Assembly (NCBI GenBank): GCA_016721425.1
Contig: JADKID010000013.1
Coordinates: 1 to 14,318 of the forward strand
Reading direction: 5' to 3'
Source: Bryobacterales bacterium
Lineage (GTDB): Bacteria; Acidobacteriota; Terriglobia; Bryobacterales; Bryobacteraceae
Length of the DNA stretch: 14,318 nt
The first letter of the stretch is position 1; the number at the start of each line of letters is the position of its first letter. Below are positions 7,085 to 14,318 of this stretch, in pieces. The position numbers were made by a program, and so were the translations under genes. Below the pieces are notes generated by a model. The model saw only the letters and a program-made list of their open reading frames with translations, ran no database searches and was not told where the DNA came from.

Positions 7085-7759
7085 TTGTCCAACCCGCTTC
7101 TGACCGTCCCCGAACGGCTGCGCCAGCAGCTAAGGGCAGCCCATCTTAAGCTCCCTAGACTCAACTACTTCGTCCACCACCTCCGCGCCATTCAGAGGCA
7201 GGAGAGACCGCTGGCCCAATCGCCAGAAACCGCGTTTGTGAAATGGAGCCCAAACGCGAAATCGGCGGAATGGCCCTGTACGGATTTTGCCAACCTCGCC
7301 GCCGCCTTCTCCGACCCACTCTACGGCCCCTTGTGGCACATCTGGAAGTTCTGCGCCGAACTGGCCGTGGTGGAACATTTGTACGAGGGGCGCGACGTGC
7401 GCAACGAGATCGAGGTTTGCTTCGGAACCCGATTGCCGGCCGCCCTGATCGTCCTTGCGGCCGATGCCGGCCGCGTCGGAGTTTTGCGGCGCCTCGGTTA
7501 CCGGCCCGGGCGCAACGACATTTCCGCCGATGACCTCCGCTACGCCAACCGGCTCCTGGCAATTGCCGGAGAGGTCCACGGCGAGATTCTGGAAGCCCTC
7601 GCCACCCACGCCATCGCCTGGCCGTGTCAGTACTGTGGGCACCTCACCCTGAACATGACCCTGGGTTTCTGCTCTAAACGCTGCGTGTCCCAGTGCAAAC
7701 GCAGGGAGGCGTATCTGAGATCAGCCGACCCAACAGCGCGACGATCGCGCAAGCTCTGA
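7085..7759 (+). CDS. Unrecognised protein with C-terminal CxxC...CxxxC zinc-finger-like motif
   Basis: I do not recognise this family. The TTG at 7085 is chosen because GGAGG lies 7 nt upstream; an ATG at 7061 in the same frame would sit before that site. The product is 224 residues. The first two thirds are mostly helical and hydrophobic-patterned (NYFVHHLRAIQRQ, PLWHIWKFCAELAVVEHLYE, RYANRLLAIAGEVHGEILEA). The C terminus carries CQYCGHLTLNMTLGFCSKRC, i.e. Cys-X2-Cys-X11-Cys-X3-Cys, then a basic tail (QCKRREAY, ARRSRKL). The finger recalls the C-terminal zinc motif of CGNR/ABATE-type proteins, but CGNR itself is absent. It is divergent from the XRE operon and converges on the 364-residue nuclease with a 23-bp gap. 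Nucleic-acid binding is inferred from the finger and tail. Confidence 0.7.
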   Translation: MSNPLLTVPERLRQQLRAAHLKLPRLNYFVHHLRAIQRQERPLAQSPETAFVKWSPNAKSAEWPCTDFANLAAAFSDPLYGPLWHIWKFCAELAVVEHLYEGRDVRNEIEVCFGTRLPAALIVLAADAGRVGVLRRLGYRPGRNDISADDLRYANRLLAIAGEVHGEILEALATHAIAWPCQYCGHLTLNMTLGFCSKRCVSQCKRREAYLRSADPTARRSRKL

Positions 7760-7782
7760 CTTGCCTTCCGCCGCGGACCTTC

Positions 7783-8877
7783 TCATTTCCACGCAACGGG
7801 CACTCGGCGTTCCAGAATCTCGGGCAGCTTGTAATGCTCCGTGCCGGGCCATCGAAAATCTTCCTGGAACGACTCGAAGGCGAACCTCATCTCGAGTTCG
7901 GCGAACCAGCGACGGCAAAACTGCTGGAACCCGGAATCCAGCGATAGGCCTAACCATCTGAGGCTATACCCGGCGTAGACCTCAACAGGCGCGAGAACCT
8001 TCAGATCCACCCGACCGGCATCCAGCACCCGGTGCGCTCTGGGCAGCGCCAGTTGGCTGCGGTGCGCGCGGGCGAAGCAGTATAGCAACCCGTATCCGAC
8101 AATCTCGAACGCAGCTTTCAAGGGAGTGTCCGCGTGGGGACCCGCTTTCAGCTCGATGAGTTCCAGATGGCCGGGTGCCAGGAAGTGGCCAAGGTCGACG
8201 TTTCGGTGTTTCTCTTCGACGCCGGCAAGTAGGCCGGAGGCGGCTGGAATCTGATTGAACCAACCTTGCGCCCATTCCGCGATCGCTTTTTCGAGCGTCT
8301 TCTCGGGGCTCGCGTTGTGTGCGGCAATGCTGGTCTTAGCGATGGATCGCCATAACTCGGTAGAGCGGCATTCGGACCGATCCCAGTTGCGTACGATGCG
8401 TTCGTACATCCGATCGAGAAGGCTCGCGGAATTCAAGAGGATGGGCGACCCAGATAGTCGCTGCGCAGCGGTCTTGGTATCGAACGACACGTCATCCAAC
8501 TGGAGCGCCTCATTGATGAGTTCCTGCGTCCCGGCGAGCATTCCATGCCCGCTCGGTGGGGGATCGCGTGCGACAACGGAAGATCCCTCGATTCCAACCT
8601 GCTGCTGAAGAAACGCCAAGTGATGCGGCGGCAGGCCCGCCTCCAGCTCGCTGGTCTTTACGCCCGGAGGCGGAACGAGTTCCCGGCTCTCCTGAAAGAT
8701 ACTGCGATAGGCGGTGTCATAGGTTCCGCTTCCCTTGCTGGTGTTGTAGCTGAACAGGGCGCCGGACCGGGAGTCAAACAGGCGGCAGCTCGAACTGCCG
8801 TTGGCATTGGCCAACATCACGAATTGCTGCGCGCCAACGCGCCCCGCATCGCGGATTCCCCAAAACTTAGACTTCAT
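7783..8877 (-). CDS. PD-(D/E)XK nuclease-fold protein, function unknown
   Basis: Intact frame of 364 residues, not recognised as a named enzyme. Residues 227-262 contain VDLGHFL and HLELIELKAG, then TPLKAAFEIVGYGLLYCFAR. The pattern D228-x13-E242-L-K244 followed by an amphipathic helix is the PD-(D/E)XK endonuclease core; E159 or E195 upstream could be the helix-1 acidic residue. The N-terminal 130 residues are polar with no clear domain, and the C terminus (SGFQQFCRRWFAELEMRFAF) is aromatic-rich. The ATG overlaps the end of the upstream nuclease gene by 11 nt, so the two are probably coupled and act together. A defence or DNA-repair role is inferred from fold and island context. The alternative is a non-catalytic nuclease-fold partner. 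Confidence 0.72.
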   Translation of the reverse strand: MKSKFWGIRDAGRVGAQQFVMLANANGSSSCRLFDSRSGALFSYNTSKGSGTYDTAYRSIFQESRELVPPPGVKTSELEAGLPPHHLAFLQQQVGIEGSSVVARDPPPSGHGMLAGTQELINEALQLDDVSFDTKTAAQRLSGSPILLNSASLLDRMYERIVRNWDRSECRSTELWRSIAKTSIAAHNASPEKTLEKAIAEWAQGWFNQIPAASGLLAGVEEKHRNVDLGHFLAPGHLELIELKAGPHADTPLKAAFEIVGYGLLYCFARAHRSQLALPRAHRVLDAGRVDLKVLAPVEVYAGYSLRWLGLSLDSGFQQFCRRWFAELEMRFAFESFQEDFRWPGTEHYKLPEILERRVPVAWK

Positions 8878-9714
8878 TTTGAACCTCCGGCGGTATCACG
8901 ACCGCATAGCGCTGCTGCAACCGGTCCACATGCGCCCTCAGCCATTCCTCATTGCATCCGCTTCGCCAGTCTTCCAGCAATTCCCCGTACGTTGCGCTCT
9001 TGAACAACGGGCGCGCGCCAGACATCATCTGCTGCAAGCACGCGACCTCGTCTCGATGCGATTGAAATTCGGGGAACGCTGCGTGATTCAGCGGCTGCCA
9101 GAACAGGTAGAGTAGCGTGACGTCATCCCTGAACGGAGCCATCATCAGGCCGAGGGCATGTTTCCCATGCTGGGCCACATCTAAGAATCGAAACCGCCCA
9201 GGTCGCGCCGCAGAAGGTCAATCAGTCCGAACCACGGAGAGTCGCGGCGACTATCGATGATTGTGTCGTAGGACCGCGAGAACACCGGATTCTTCGGCGT
9301 CAGGTATTCGAGGCATTTCGATTCCACCGCAATCGGCTTAGGACCGTAAGCGACCAAGTCGAGGTGTGGCGGCGTGCCACCGAGTCCAGTCGGGAACACC
9401 CCCTCGAATCGGATTGAATTGAACCCGGTGACATCCGCCAGGAGAAGCTTCGACGGGTTCTTCGTCCACGGCGCGAAGGCGTTGACCACAAGCGCCGCCG
9501 AGGAGTGCGTGGCTCGCATTTTGACTTCCAGTTCGTGGCCGGCGCCCTCACGGAAGTCGGCCTCAAAGAGTTCGCGTGACACGCCGCAAATCAGATTGTC
9601 GTCCAGGCTCAGCGCATAGCCGGCGGCATCGAATTGCCCTCTGGGATCTGCGTGGATGGCGGCATCCAGAAGGTGCACCTTTGCCTGTTTCAGGAGTTGC
9701 GCCGTGCTCAACAC
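8867..9714 (-). CDS. Putative restriction endonuclease, PD-(D/E)XK (PGN_0703-like), one frameshift
   Basis: Two adjoining frames (9181-9714 and 8867-9178) read as one protein of about 282 residues. The first part has E61 (GAGHELEVKM), SSAALVVNAFAPW, and the active-site signature HLDLVAYGPKPIAVESKCLE, giving D119-x11-E131-S-K133. The frame ends at GGFDS-stop. One missing base in the G run near 9190 would give LGRFRFLDVAQHGKHALGL and continue to QNEV with TAA at 8869-8867. The RFLDxAQxxKHALGL segment fits the same family, so I treat it as one gene. The GTG start at 9714 overlaps the preceding stop (GTGTTGA). The 3' end overlaps the next nuclease gene by 11 nt. The family label is from memory; the nuclease fold is clear. 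Confidence 0.72.
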
Positions 9715-9956
9715 TGCGTGCTATCCTCTCCTCGCCAGGGCCGATCGAACTCGTCTCGGATCGATTCGTAGCCGGCAGCCCACCTCTGGATTCTCCCACG
9801 GGAGCCGAATCTCAAAACGTTTTCAGGGTGAGGCGGCTGTGCCCCGGCAGGTGTTCGGCGAAAGCGCGGTTCCAGAGTTCACCGGTCGATTGCTGAAGTC
9901 TATCGTGTGCGATCGCAGTCTCGGAACTCGGATCCCGTTCCTAAGTGCAACGGCAT
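9708..9956 (-). pseudogene. Small broken reading frame upstream of the nuclease pair, unrecognised
   Basis: Coding-like sequence with strong GC-rich third positions but in shifting frames. The pieces are ELWNRAFAEHLPGHSRLTL, then EIRLPWENPEVG, then YESIRDEFDRPW, ending STQC with TGA at 9710-9708. That TGA overlaps the nuclease GTG by 7 nt, so the piece belongs to the same transcript. The start is uncertain (ATG at 9956 suggested). It may be an independent small protein of about 80 residues or the rearranged end of the helicase remnant. I cannot assign a function. Confidence 0.35.
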
Positions 9957-10420
9957 CACGGTCCGGGACCGGTCGCGCGGGATCAGCATTCCCGGAACCG
10001 ATTGAGTTGGGTCAGCACTCGTCGCCACTCTTCTCCTTCGTGGTGCCGTCGACGCCGGCAAACGAATCCTCCCCGTCGAGTCTGTTCTGCTTCTCCGACT
10101 GTGTGATCTGGAGCCGCGGGTTGTCGCGGTTCCATTGCCCCACGGATGCCTCAGCGATGTCTGGACCGCCGAAGGCATGCCGAGAATGAGAGTGCAGTGT
10201 TCCAATGCGGTTTCGCCCGGTGGGAAGATCGCAGCCGGCGAGTTCGGCGACTGCCGTGTTCGAGAAACTGGTGACGAGGACCAAAACGCTCAGGGCCGCG
10301 ACAGACCTGGTGGCAGAGGTTCGTTGTTGTGCCTGTGCCGGGTGGACCGAAGATCCGGTACTCGCGAACTCCTGCGTATGAGTGGGCGGCGTGCTCCTGG
10401 AGTTGACCAGGTGAGAGCAT
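9957..10420 (-). pseudogene. N-terminal fragment of a UvrD/Rep-like superfamily I helicase
   Basis: The ATG at 10420 follows GGGAGA by 6 nt. It begins MLSPGQLQEHAAHSYAGVRE, then YRIFGPPGTGTTTNLCHQVC, a Walker A P-loop in which the usual Lys of GPPGTGKTT is Thr (residue 31, codon ACA at 10330-10328). The frame shifts near 10280 and continues VLVTSFSNTAVAELAGCD (motif Ia-like), RIGTLHSHSRHAFGG, QWNRDNPRLQITQSEKQ, then, in other frames, LTQLNRFREC and IPRDRSRTVM. These segments in this order match the N-terminal region of phage- and plasmid-type UvrD helicases. Downstream motifs (Walker B and the rest) are missing, so the gene is truncated as well as frameshifted. It would unwind DNA in intact relatives; this copy should be inactive. 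Confidence 0.6.
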
Positions 10421-10495
10421 GTCAGCTCTCCCTGATCTGATGCTGCCTGTATCATCGGGCCGGATCCTTCTGTCGGTCCCCAGCGGGATTCGAAT

Positions 10496-10523
10496 TCTAT
10501 AGGCGCCTGTTTTCTAGTTTCAA
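10496..10523 (-). promoter_or_regulatory. Candidate sigma-70-like promoter for the helicase-nuclease operon
   Basis: Leftward TTGAAA (10518-10523) and TATAGA (10496-10501) are spaced 16 nt apart, about 75 nt upstream of the helicase ATG. The surrounding 10421-10704 gap is AT-richer than average and shows no convincing gene. Confidence 0.4.
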
Positions 10524-10704
10524 TCCATGTTAAGTTGTTGATTCTGAATTCACGAAACGCCCACTTGGTGGTCTGTGGTGGGCTATTTGGGCGGCATGGT
10601 TGCACGGAGTCCCTCGCGGAGTGACGAACAGAGAGTAACAACTGCGTCGTAACTCATTACGCCTATCCCTTGTGCATAGAACTCGCAGATCCTGTCTCAG
10701 TTCA

Positions 10705-11090
10705 CTATTCTGGTTTGGGTGCCTTGTCCCATCTGGTCGTACAGAAGTTCACCACCTTTCGAGGGGTGAAGTCAGAGGCGAGAATGCCGGAGCGGACCAG
10801 CGCCAGTAAGTCGGTGGAGCACTTGGCATTCAGCTGAGCAAGGTCGCCGGCGATCCAATCTTCCAGGCGCTCTTGCTTCACGATCCGAGCGAAGTACACG
10901 GTGGATTGATGCCGAATGAAAGGGTGGTCGCTTGGGGTCAGCGTGACAGTTTGCTCGACGCCGCGTCTCAACGTGGTAACGCTGACGATCACCACCTCCC
11001 CGGACGAATCCGGATCCGTTACCAGAACCCAAAGATGCGGTATATTCTTGGTCGAGTCGAAGGCGATTAGGTAGGTGTCTCGGCGCGCAT
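10705..11090 (-). CDS. Small toxin-like protein paired with a Panacea antitoxin
   Basis: About 128 residues, beta-rich: DTYLIAFDSTKNIPHLWVLV, VVIVSVTTLRRGVEQ, SDHPFIRHQSTVYFARIV, then a helical end DLLALVRSGILASDFTP. The order HLWVLVTDP, V-V-V strand, DHPFIRH and GILASDFTP recalls a recurrent small protein found beside DUF4065 antitoxins. A PemK/MazF-like barrel is possible but is a guess. From about 11083 the frame is clean to TAG at 10707-10705. The best start, ATG at 11090, needs one missing base just after MRA to enter this frame; it lies 6 nt after the antitoxin stop. Gene order antitoxin-toxin and tight spacing support a toxin-antitoxin pair. The molecular target is unknown. Confidence 0.55.
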
Positions 11091-11096
11091 CCAGGA

Positions 11097-11633
11097 TTAC
11101 ATCCGATGGACGAGGGCTAGGTTTTCGATCTCTTCGGTGACTATTTCCACTTCTCTCGCTCGCTCCGGCCCGCGCCTCGGAGGATATCCGCGACCGCGAT
11201 CGGGATGGAACTTCCCCCGGGTTCTTCCCTCGGGAAGATCGTGGCAGGGTCCTCAGGTGCCATCGGTTCTTGCGTCCATACAAGCCGAAAATCTGCCGTA
11301 TTAGCTTGATCTCGGCGTTGGGGAGCTCGTCGTCACGGACAGGCTCTGTCAGCGTGACGTCGCACGCGTTGCGTTGGATGACTGCGCCAGATGCTATCGG
11401 CGTTGGGGTAAGGCTCATCGCTGATGAGGAGTAGATGCGGCTGACGACCGGACCATGATCCATGGAGACCCATCGGTCTGTGGTGATCGGCCGTCCCCAC
11501 TGGAGCAAAGCCTCTCGGTCTGCCAAGTACAGCAACTTGATGAGTTTCATGTAGTTCATCGTGCCGCCGCGCAGCTGGAAGTAGCAATCCAGCTGCCTGC
11601 TGTGGCCTTCGCTTCGTTGAAAGGCAAGTTCAC
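11097..11633 (-). pseudogene. Panacea-domain (DUF4065/SocA-like) antitoxin, multiply frameshifted
   Basis: Antitoxin-type protein of about 178 residues, recovered by joining frames. FNEAKATA leads to TMNYMKLIKLLYLADREALL, then RPITTDRWVSMDHGPVVSRI, the hallmark start of Panacea. It continues LISDEPYPNADSIWRSH, IQRNACDVTL, ELPNAEIKLIRQIFGLYGRK, CHDLPEG (the domain's THDLPEW-like stretch), PGGSSIPIAVADILRGAG and EVEIVTEEIENLALVHRM, with TAA at 11099-11097. At least five frame changes are needed, so as given it cannot make a full protein. A GTG at 11633 after GGGAGA is the likely start. The toxin-like gene follows after 6 nt. If the toxin is expressed while this is broken the cell should suffer, so either both are dead or the indels are consensus errors. 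Confidence 0.65.
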
Positions 11634-11826
11634 CGCATGGTCTCCCGTCTCTATTATGCGCTACCTGTCCAGCCCCCGCCGAGCACTCCTGCCGCACAGT
11701 CCAGTCACTGTGAAGCGACGTGACGGTAGCAGAACCGGCCACGGCGCATGCCGCGGCACGTCGAACCGCTGCGCTGGCAAGAGATTTGCAGAAGGGGCGT
11801 GAACGTACCACGATGCTGCACCACCT

Positions 11827-12494
11827 TCAATCGCCAGCGGTCAAGATGCGATTGATTGCGAAGCCGTGCCACGGCTTGCCCGTCCGTGTGGCGAGTCCTT
11901 CATCATTGGCGCGCACCGCAATGCGATCAAAGCCCGAGCCCCTTCAGCCCTCAGTGCGTTGAGACGGTCCACGATGGCCTGTTCGCCTGGGTAATGGCCG
12001 AATAGCTTGCGACCTTCACACCGGCCCTCTGCCGCCCGCTTCCGCGCTCTCGCGCCTGCCAGCTTGGATACGATCATGCTCTTGGCATATTGCGCTACCG
12101 CACCGACAATCTGCCATTTTAGGATTCGGGTCGGGTCGCTTGCATCAGGTCCGGTTCTGCCAATGACAACAGGGTGAAGCCATGCCGTTGCAGGTCCCCA
12201 ATGGCAGCCTTTTGCACCATCAGGTCACACCCCAACCTTGAGAAACTCTCCACGATGACGGACTTCAAACCGCTGGTGTGCAGCCCTTCTCTAACTCAGT
12301 CCACGCCGTCCGATCCTCGGCCGCCCGGGATCCGCCCACGCCATCTTCACGGCAGACCGCCGCGATGGTGATGCCGTGATCCTTGGCATAGCCCTTAATC
12401 GCTGTGAGCTACCGGGTGAATCCGTCACCCTTGACTTGTTCCTTACTAGAGACGCGGAGGTATGCGAAGTCCCTCGTGCCCCAATCTTGTGCAT
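11827..12494 (-). pseudogene. Serine recombinase (resolvase/invertase family), degraded
   Basis: Joined frames give about 220 residues. The N-terminal catalytic motif FAYLRVSSKEQVKGDGFTR contains the nucleophilic Ser of the YxRVS pattern. An in-frame TAG (12411-12409) follows where relatives have Gln (FTR-Q-LTAIKGYAKDHGI). Then come GLKSVIVESFSRLGCDLMVQ, QRHGFTLLSLAEPDL, KWQIVGAVAQYAKSMIVSKL, the RKRAAEGRCEGRKLFGHYPG linker, and the DNA-binding end LATRTGKPWHGFAINRILTA with TGA at 11829-11827. There are frame changes near 12465, 12280, 12120 and 11945. A mobile-element recombinase of this kind may mark a second, older insertion beside the Panacea genes. The gap 11634-11826 to the left holds only a weak -10-like CATAAT and no gene. 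Confidence 0.72.
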
Positions 12495-12568
12495 GCTTTA
12501 GTGTCTAGGCACCACCTATCTTGGAGATTTCGTAGGCCATAGGCGGATGACGACCAGACATGGCGACC

Positions 12569-14318
12569 TCACTCGCTACTCCTTACTCGAACTGGGACCG
12601 GCAGAACAGTCCCATCGATGGCGCGGAACTCGAGTAGGTATTCACCTAGATATCCCGGGCCCAACTGCCAGTAGAAGATCCCGCCCTCGGCGTCGAACGT
12701 CGAGCCAATGGGCAACTCGCGCAGCTCATCGCCCACGCGCAACCCAGCCGTCCACGCCTGCCCGGGCGCAAGATGGATCTCCAGGTGACCGAGCTCCGGA
12801 ATCTCGACCGGCGCCAACAGCCCTTCGCCGCCCTGCCGCACCGGAGTCAGCGCCGCATCCAGATCGTAGCCGCGCCGGAATGCCGGGTAAGCCGGCGGCG
12901 CCACCGCGGCGCGCTGTGGCGCGGGCCGTGCGAATGTGGATCGTCCGGTCCGGGCAACCTCCTCAGCTGCAGCCGCCTCCGGCAACACCGGCGACGATGC
13001 CGGCGCTGGCGCCCACTACGCCGTTCTGGATGTTGAAGAACCGGCTGCCGATTCCGTCACCATGACCCAGATTATCGTAAACAATCCAGGCGATGGAATG
13101 CATCCCGTTCAAGTAGTTGGTGGAGTTCAGGCTGGCCTGCCCCCTGGCTGCCGTTGCTATTAGCGTAGCCGGGGAACAGCGACGCCACATCGCCGCGGAA
13201 CAGTCCATAGGCCGGATGCCCGATGTTCACGCCGTCGACATTCACCCAAATCGACGCACCATCGACCGCGATAAGAGCTGGCTGCGGCGTCAACGCCCAG
13301 CCATCGTTAGTCATCGTGCCGGAGATCGTCTGGCCCGGCTGGGGGTTGTCGAGCGCGCCAAATGGCTTGATAGAGTGGGCGTTGTCGACGGTAATGGTCT
13401 TGCTCCCCAACTCCGTCTGGTTCCCCTCCTCGTCCACCGCAATGGCGCGCAGCTTGAAGATGCCGTTGCCGCTGCCAGGGGCATTCGTCAGCATCAGGCG
13501 CAGCCCCAGCCGGCGCGGTTTGCATTGGGGTACGTCCAAGAACTGCGACTCCACATCCGGCCGCGCCCCGGCACGAACAGCGCATCGCCGATGTAGACGT
13601 AGCCATTCGGATACCGCTGCTCAGCCCCGATGGGGTCGCGCCAGATCGTCAGTTTCTTCACCCCAAGGTCGTCCAGCGCCCACCCCGTGACAGCGATGCT
13701 GCCCGATACGCCTGTGAGATTGTTCACCGGCGTTTCGAAGGTATAAGGGGGCAGTCGCGCTCTTGACCGTCAATGTGCAGGTCAGAGTCAGCGGACCGTT
13801 CGTGGCCCCGGTCGCGTTCACCGTGATGGCGCCCACATAGGTGCCAAGCCCGGGTAGGGCAGACGGCACGATGGAGACCGAGAACTTGGTGCTGCCTGTG
13901 CCCGCGCCCGGCGTGACGCCCAGCCACGCACGGTTGGAGATGGCGGTCCAGTTGTTGCTGCCGCCGGTCACGGTGAGAATCACATCCTGGGGCGAGGTGA
14001 CGCCCGTGCCGCTCCCGTTCGCGCCAAAGAGCAGCGCAGTGCGGTTCAGCGAGATGGTGACCGAAGGGGCAGCGCCTTCCACGGTCAAAGTGAAGATCGA
14101 CTGCTTGCCGCCCGCCGCCACCCATACCTGGAACACCCCGGGCGTGGACCCTGGTTGGAACTGCGCGCTGGCGTTGCCGTTGCCGTCCGATTGCGGCGCC
14201 GCACTCACCAGCGTAGCCGCGCTGGCTGGCACCACCGTCCAGGTCACTGGGACTCCTGAGAGGACGTTGGCGAAAGCGTCGGTGATGCTGATCGACAAGG
14301 GCAGGGGCAGCAGGCCGC
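12569..14318 (-). pseudogene. Big/BACON-domain surface protein, C-terminal part, frameshifted and cut by right edge
   Basis: Extracellular repeat protein entering from the right edge. Order: an Ig-like Big-type domain (VLSGVPVTWTVVPASAATLV, about 14290-14075), a BACON domain (NNWTAISNRAWLGVTPGAGT, LGTYVGAITVNA, about 14060-13765), and repeated beta modules VSGSIAVTGWALDD and ISGTMTNDGWALTPQPALIA, with IWVNVDGVNIGHPAYGLFRG and GIGSRFFNIQNGVVG. The C terminus is a sandwich module ending LLEFRAIDGTVLPVPVRV with TGA at 12571-12569. The frame changes near 13748, around 13500-13570, near 13140 and near 12965. It resembles large secreted proteins of Solibacter-type acidobacteria. Carbohydrate or surface binding is inferred from the BACON domain. 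Confidence 0.68.

Noticed and set aside
10180..10230. GTLHSHSRHAFGG as a JAB/MPN metalloprotease (JAMM) motif
   Set aside because: Ser and Asp spacing does not fit, and the P-loop upstream shows the stretch belongs to a UvrD-like helicase, where such a segment is usual.
10135..10440. Plus-strand open frame of about 100 codons
   Set aside because: The opposite strand carries helicase motifs with GC-rich third positions; this is a shadow frame.
10484..10496. GCGGGATTCGAAT, a T-arm-like sequence that could be a tRNA fragment or attR
   Set aside because: No acceptor or anticodon arm follows on either strand, and flanking bases do not match tRNA-Arg.
10516..10526. GATTGAAAC-like string on the minus strand, as at the end of some CRISPR repeats
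   Set aside because: It occurs once, with no regularly spaced copies or cas genes; it is better read as a -35 element.
12414..12430. Perfect stem GGGTGA-ATCCG-TCACCC as a terminator
   Set aside because: It lies within recombinase coding sequence (GDGFT region) and has no T run; coincidental.
12763..12771. CCGGGCGCA matching the tRNA acceptor end
   Set aside because: Nine bases only, in coding sequence of a GC-rich gene; a similar chance match occurs near 7505.

Overview
The window looks like a GC-rich Acidobacteriota chromosome, probably of the Bryobacterales/'Solibacter' type. This is inferred from protein style only: TAT-exported sugar isomerases and a GHL6-type glycosidase in one operon, and a long Ig/BACON-repeat surface protein. 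No database search was possible. A mobile-element region sits between two host-like blocks.

Left block (1-4323, minus strand): a four-gene carbohydrate operon reading right to left. It encodes a TAT-exported sugar-phosphate isomerase/epimerase-like protein, a TAT-exported GHL6/GH42-like glycosidase, a SIS-domain sugar isomerase (UPF0309/COG4821 type) and a Gfo/Idh/MocA oxidoreductase that runs off the left edge. Gaps are only 1, 15 and 15 nt. The first gene carries one apparent 1-nt frameshift and the second carries three.

Middle block (4398-9714): tRNA-Arg(ACG) on the plus strand, followed by a convergent tyrosine integrase. This is the usual left end of an element inserted in a tRNA gene. 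Behind the integrase lie an excisionase-like HTH protein and an XRE regulator, coupled by an ATGA overlap. A divergent, unrecognised zinc-finger protein reads the other way. Next comes a minus-strand operon with two different PD-(D/E)XK nuclease-fold proteins whose genes overlap by 11 nt. The upstream member, resembling the PGN_0703 putative restriction endonucleases, has one frameshift and itself overlaps a small broken reading frame.

Right block (9708-12494): heavily broken accessory genes. I reconstructed these by joining frames: an N-terminal fragment of a UvrD/Rep-like helicase with a damaged Walker A, a Panacea (DUF4065/SocA-like) antitoxin followed by a small toxin-like protein, and a serine recombinase with frameshifts and an in-frame TAG. 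From 12569 to the right edge is the C-terminal part of a host-like Big/BACON-domain protein, also broken in several places.

The most interesting parts are the paired PD-(D/E)XK operon inside a tRNA-Arg island and the decayed Panacea toxin-antitoxin pair. The many indels could be true pseudogenisation or consensus errors: several sit at G/C runs, while the integrase, HTH, XRE and 364-residue nuclease frames are intact. Read-level checking would decide. I found no right-hand copy of the tRNA 3' end, so the island's right boundary is unknown.
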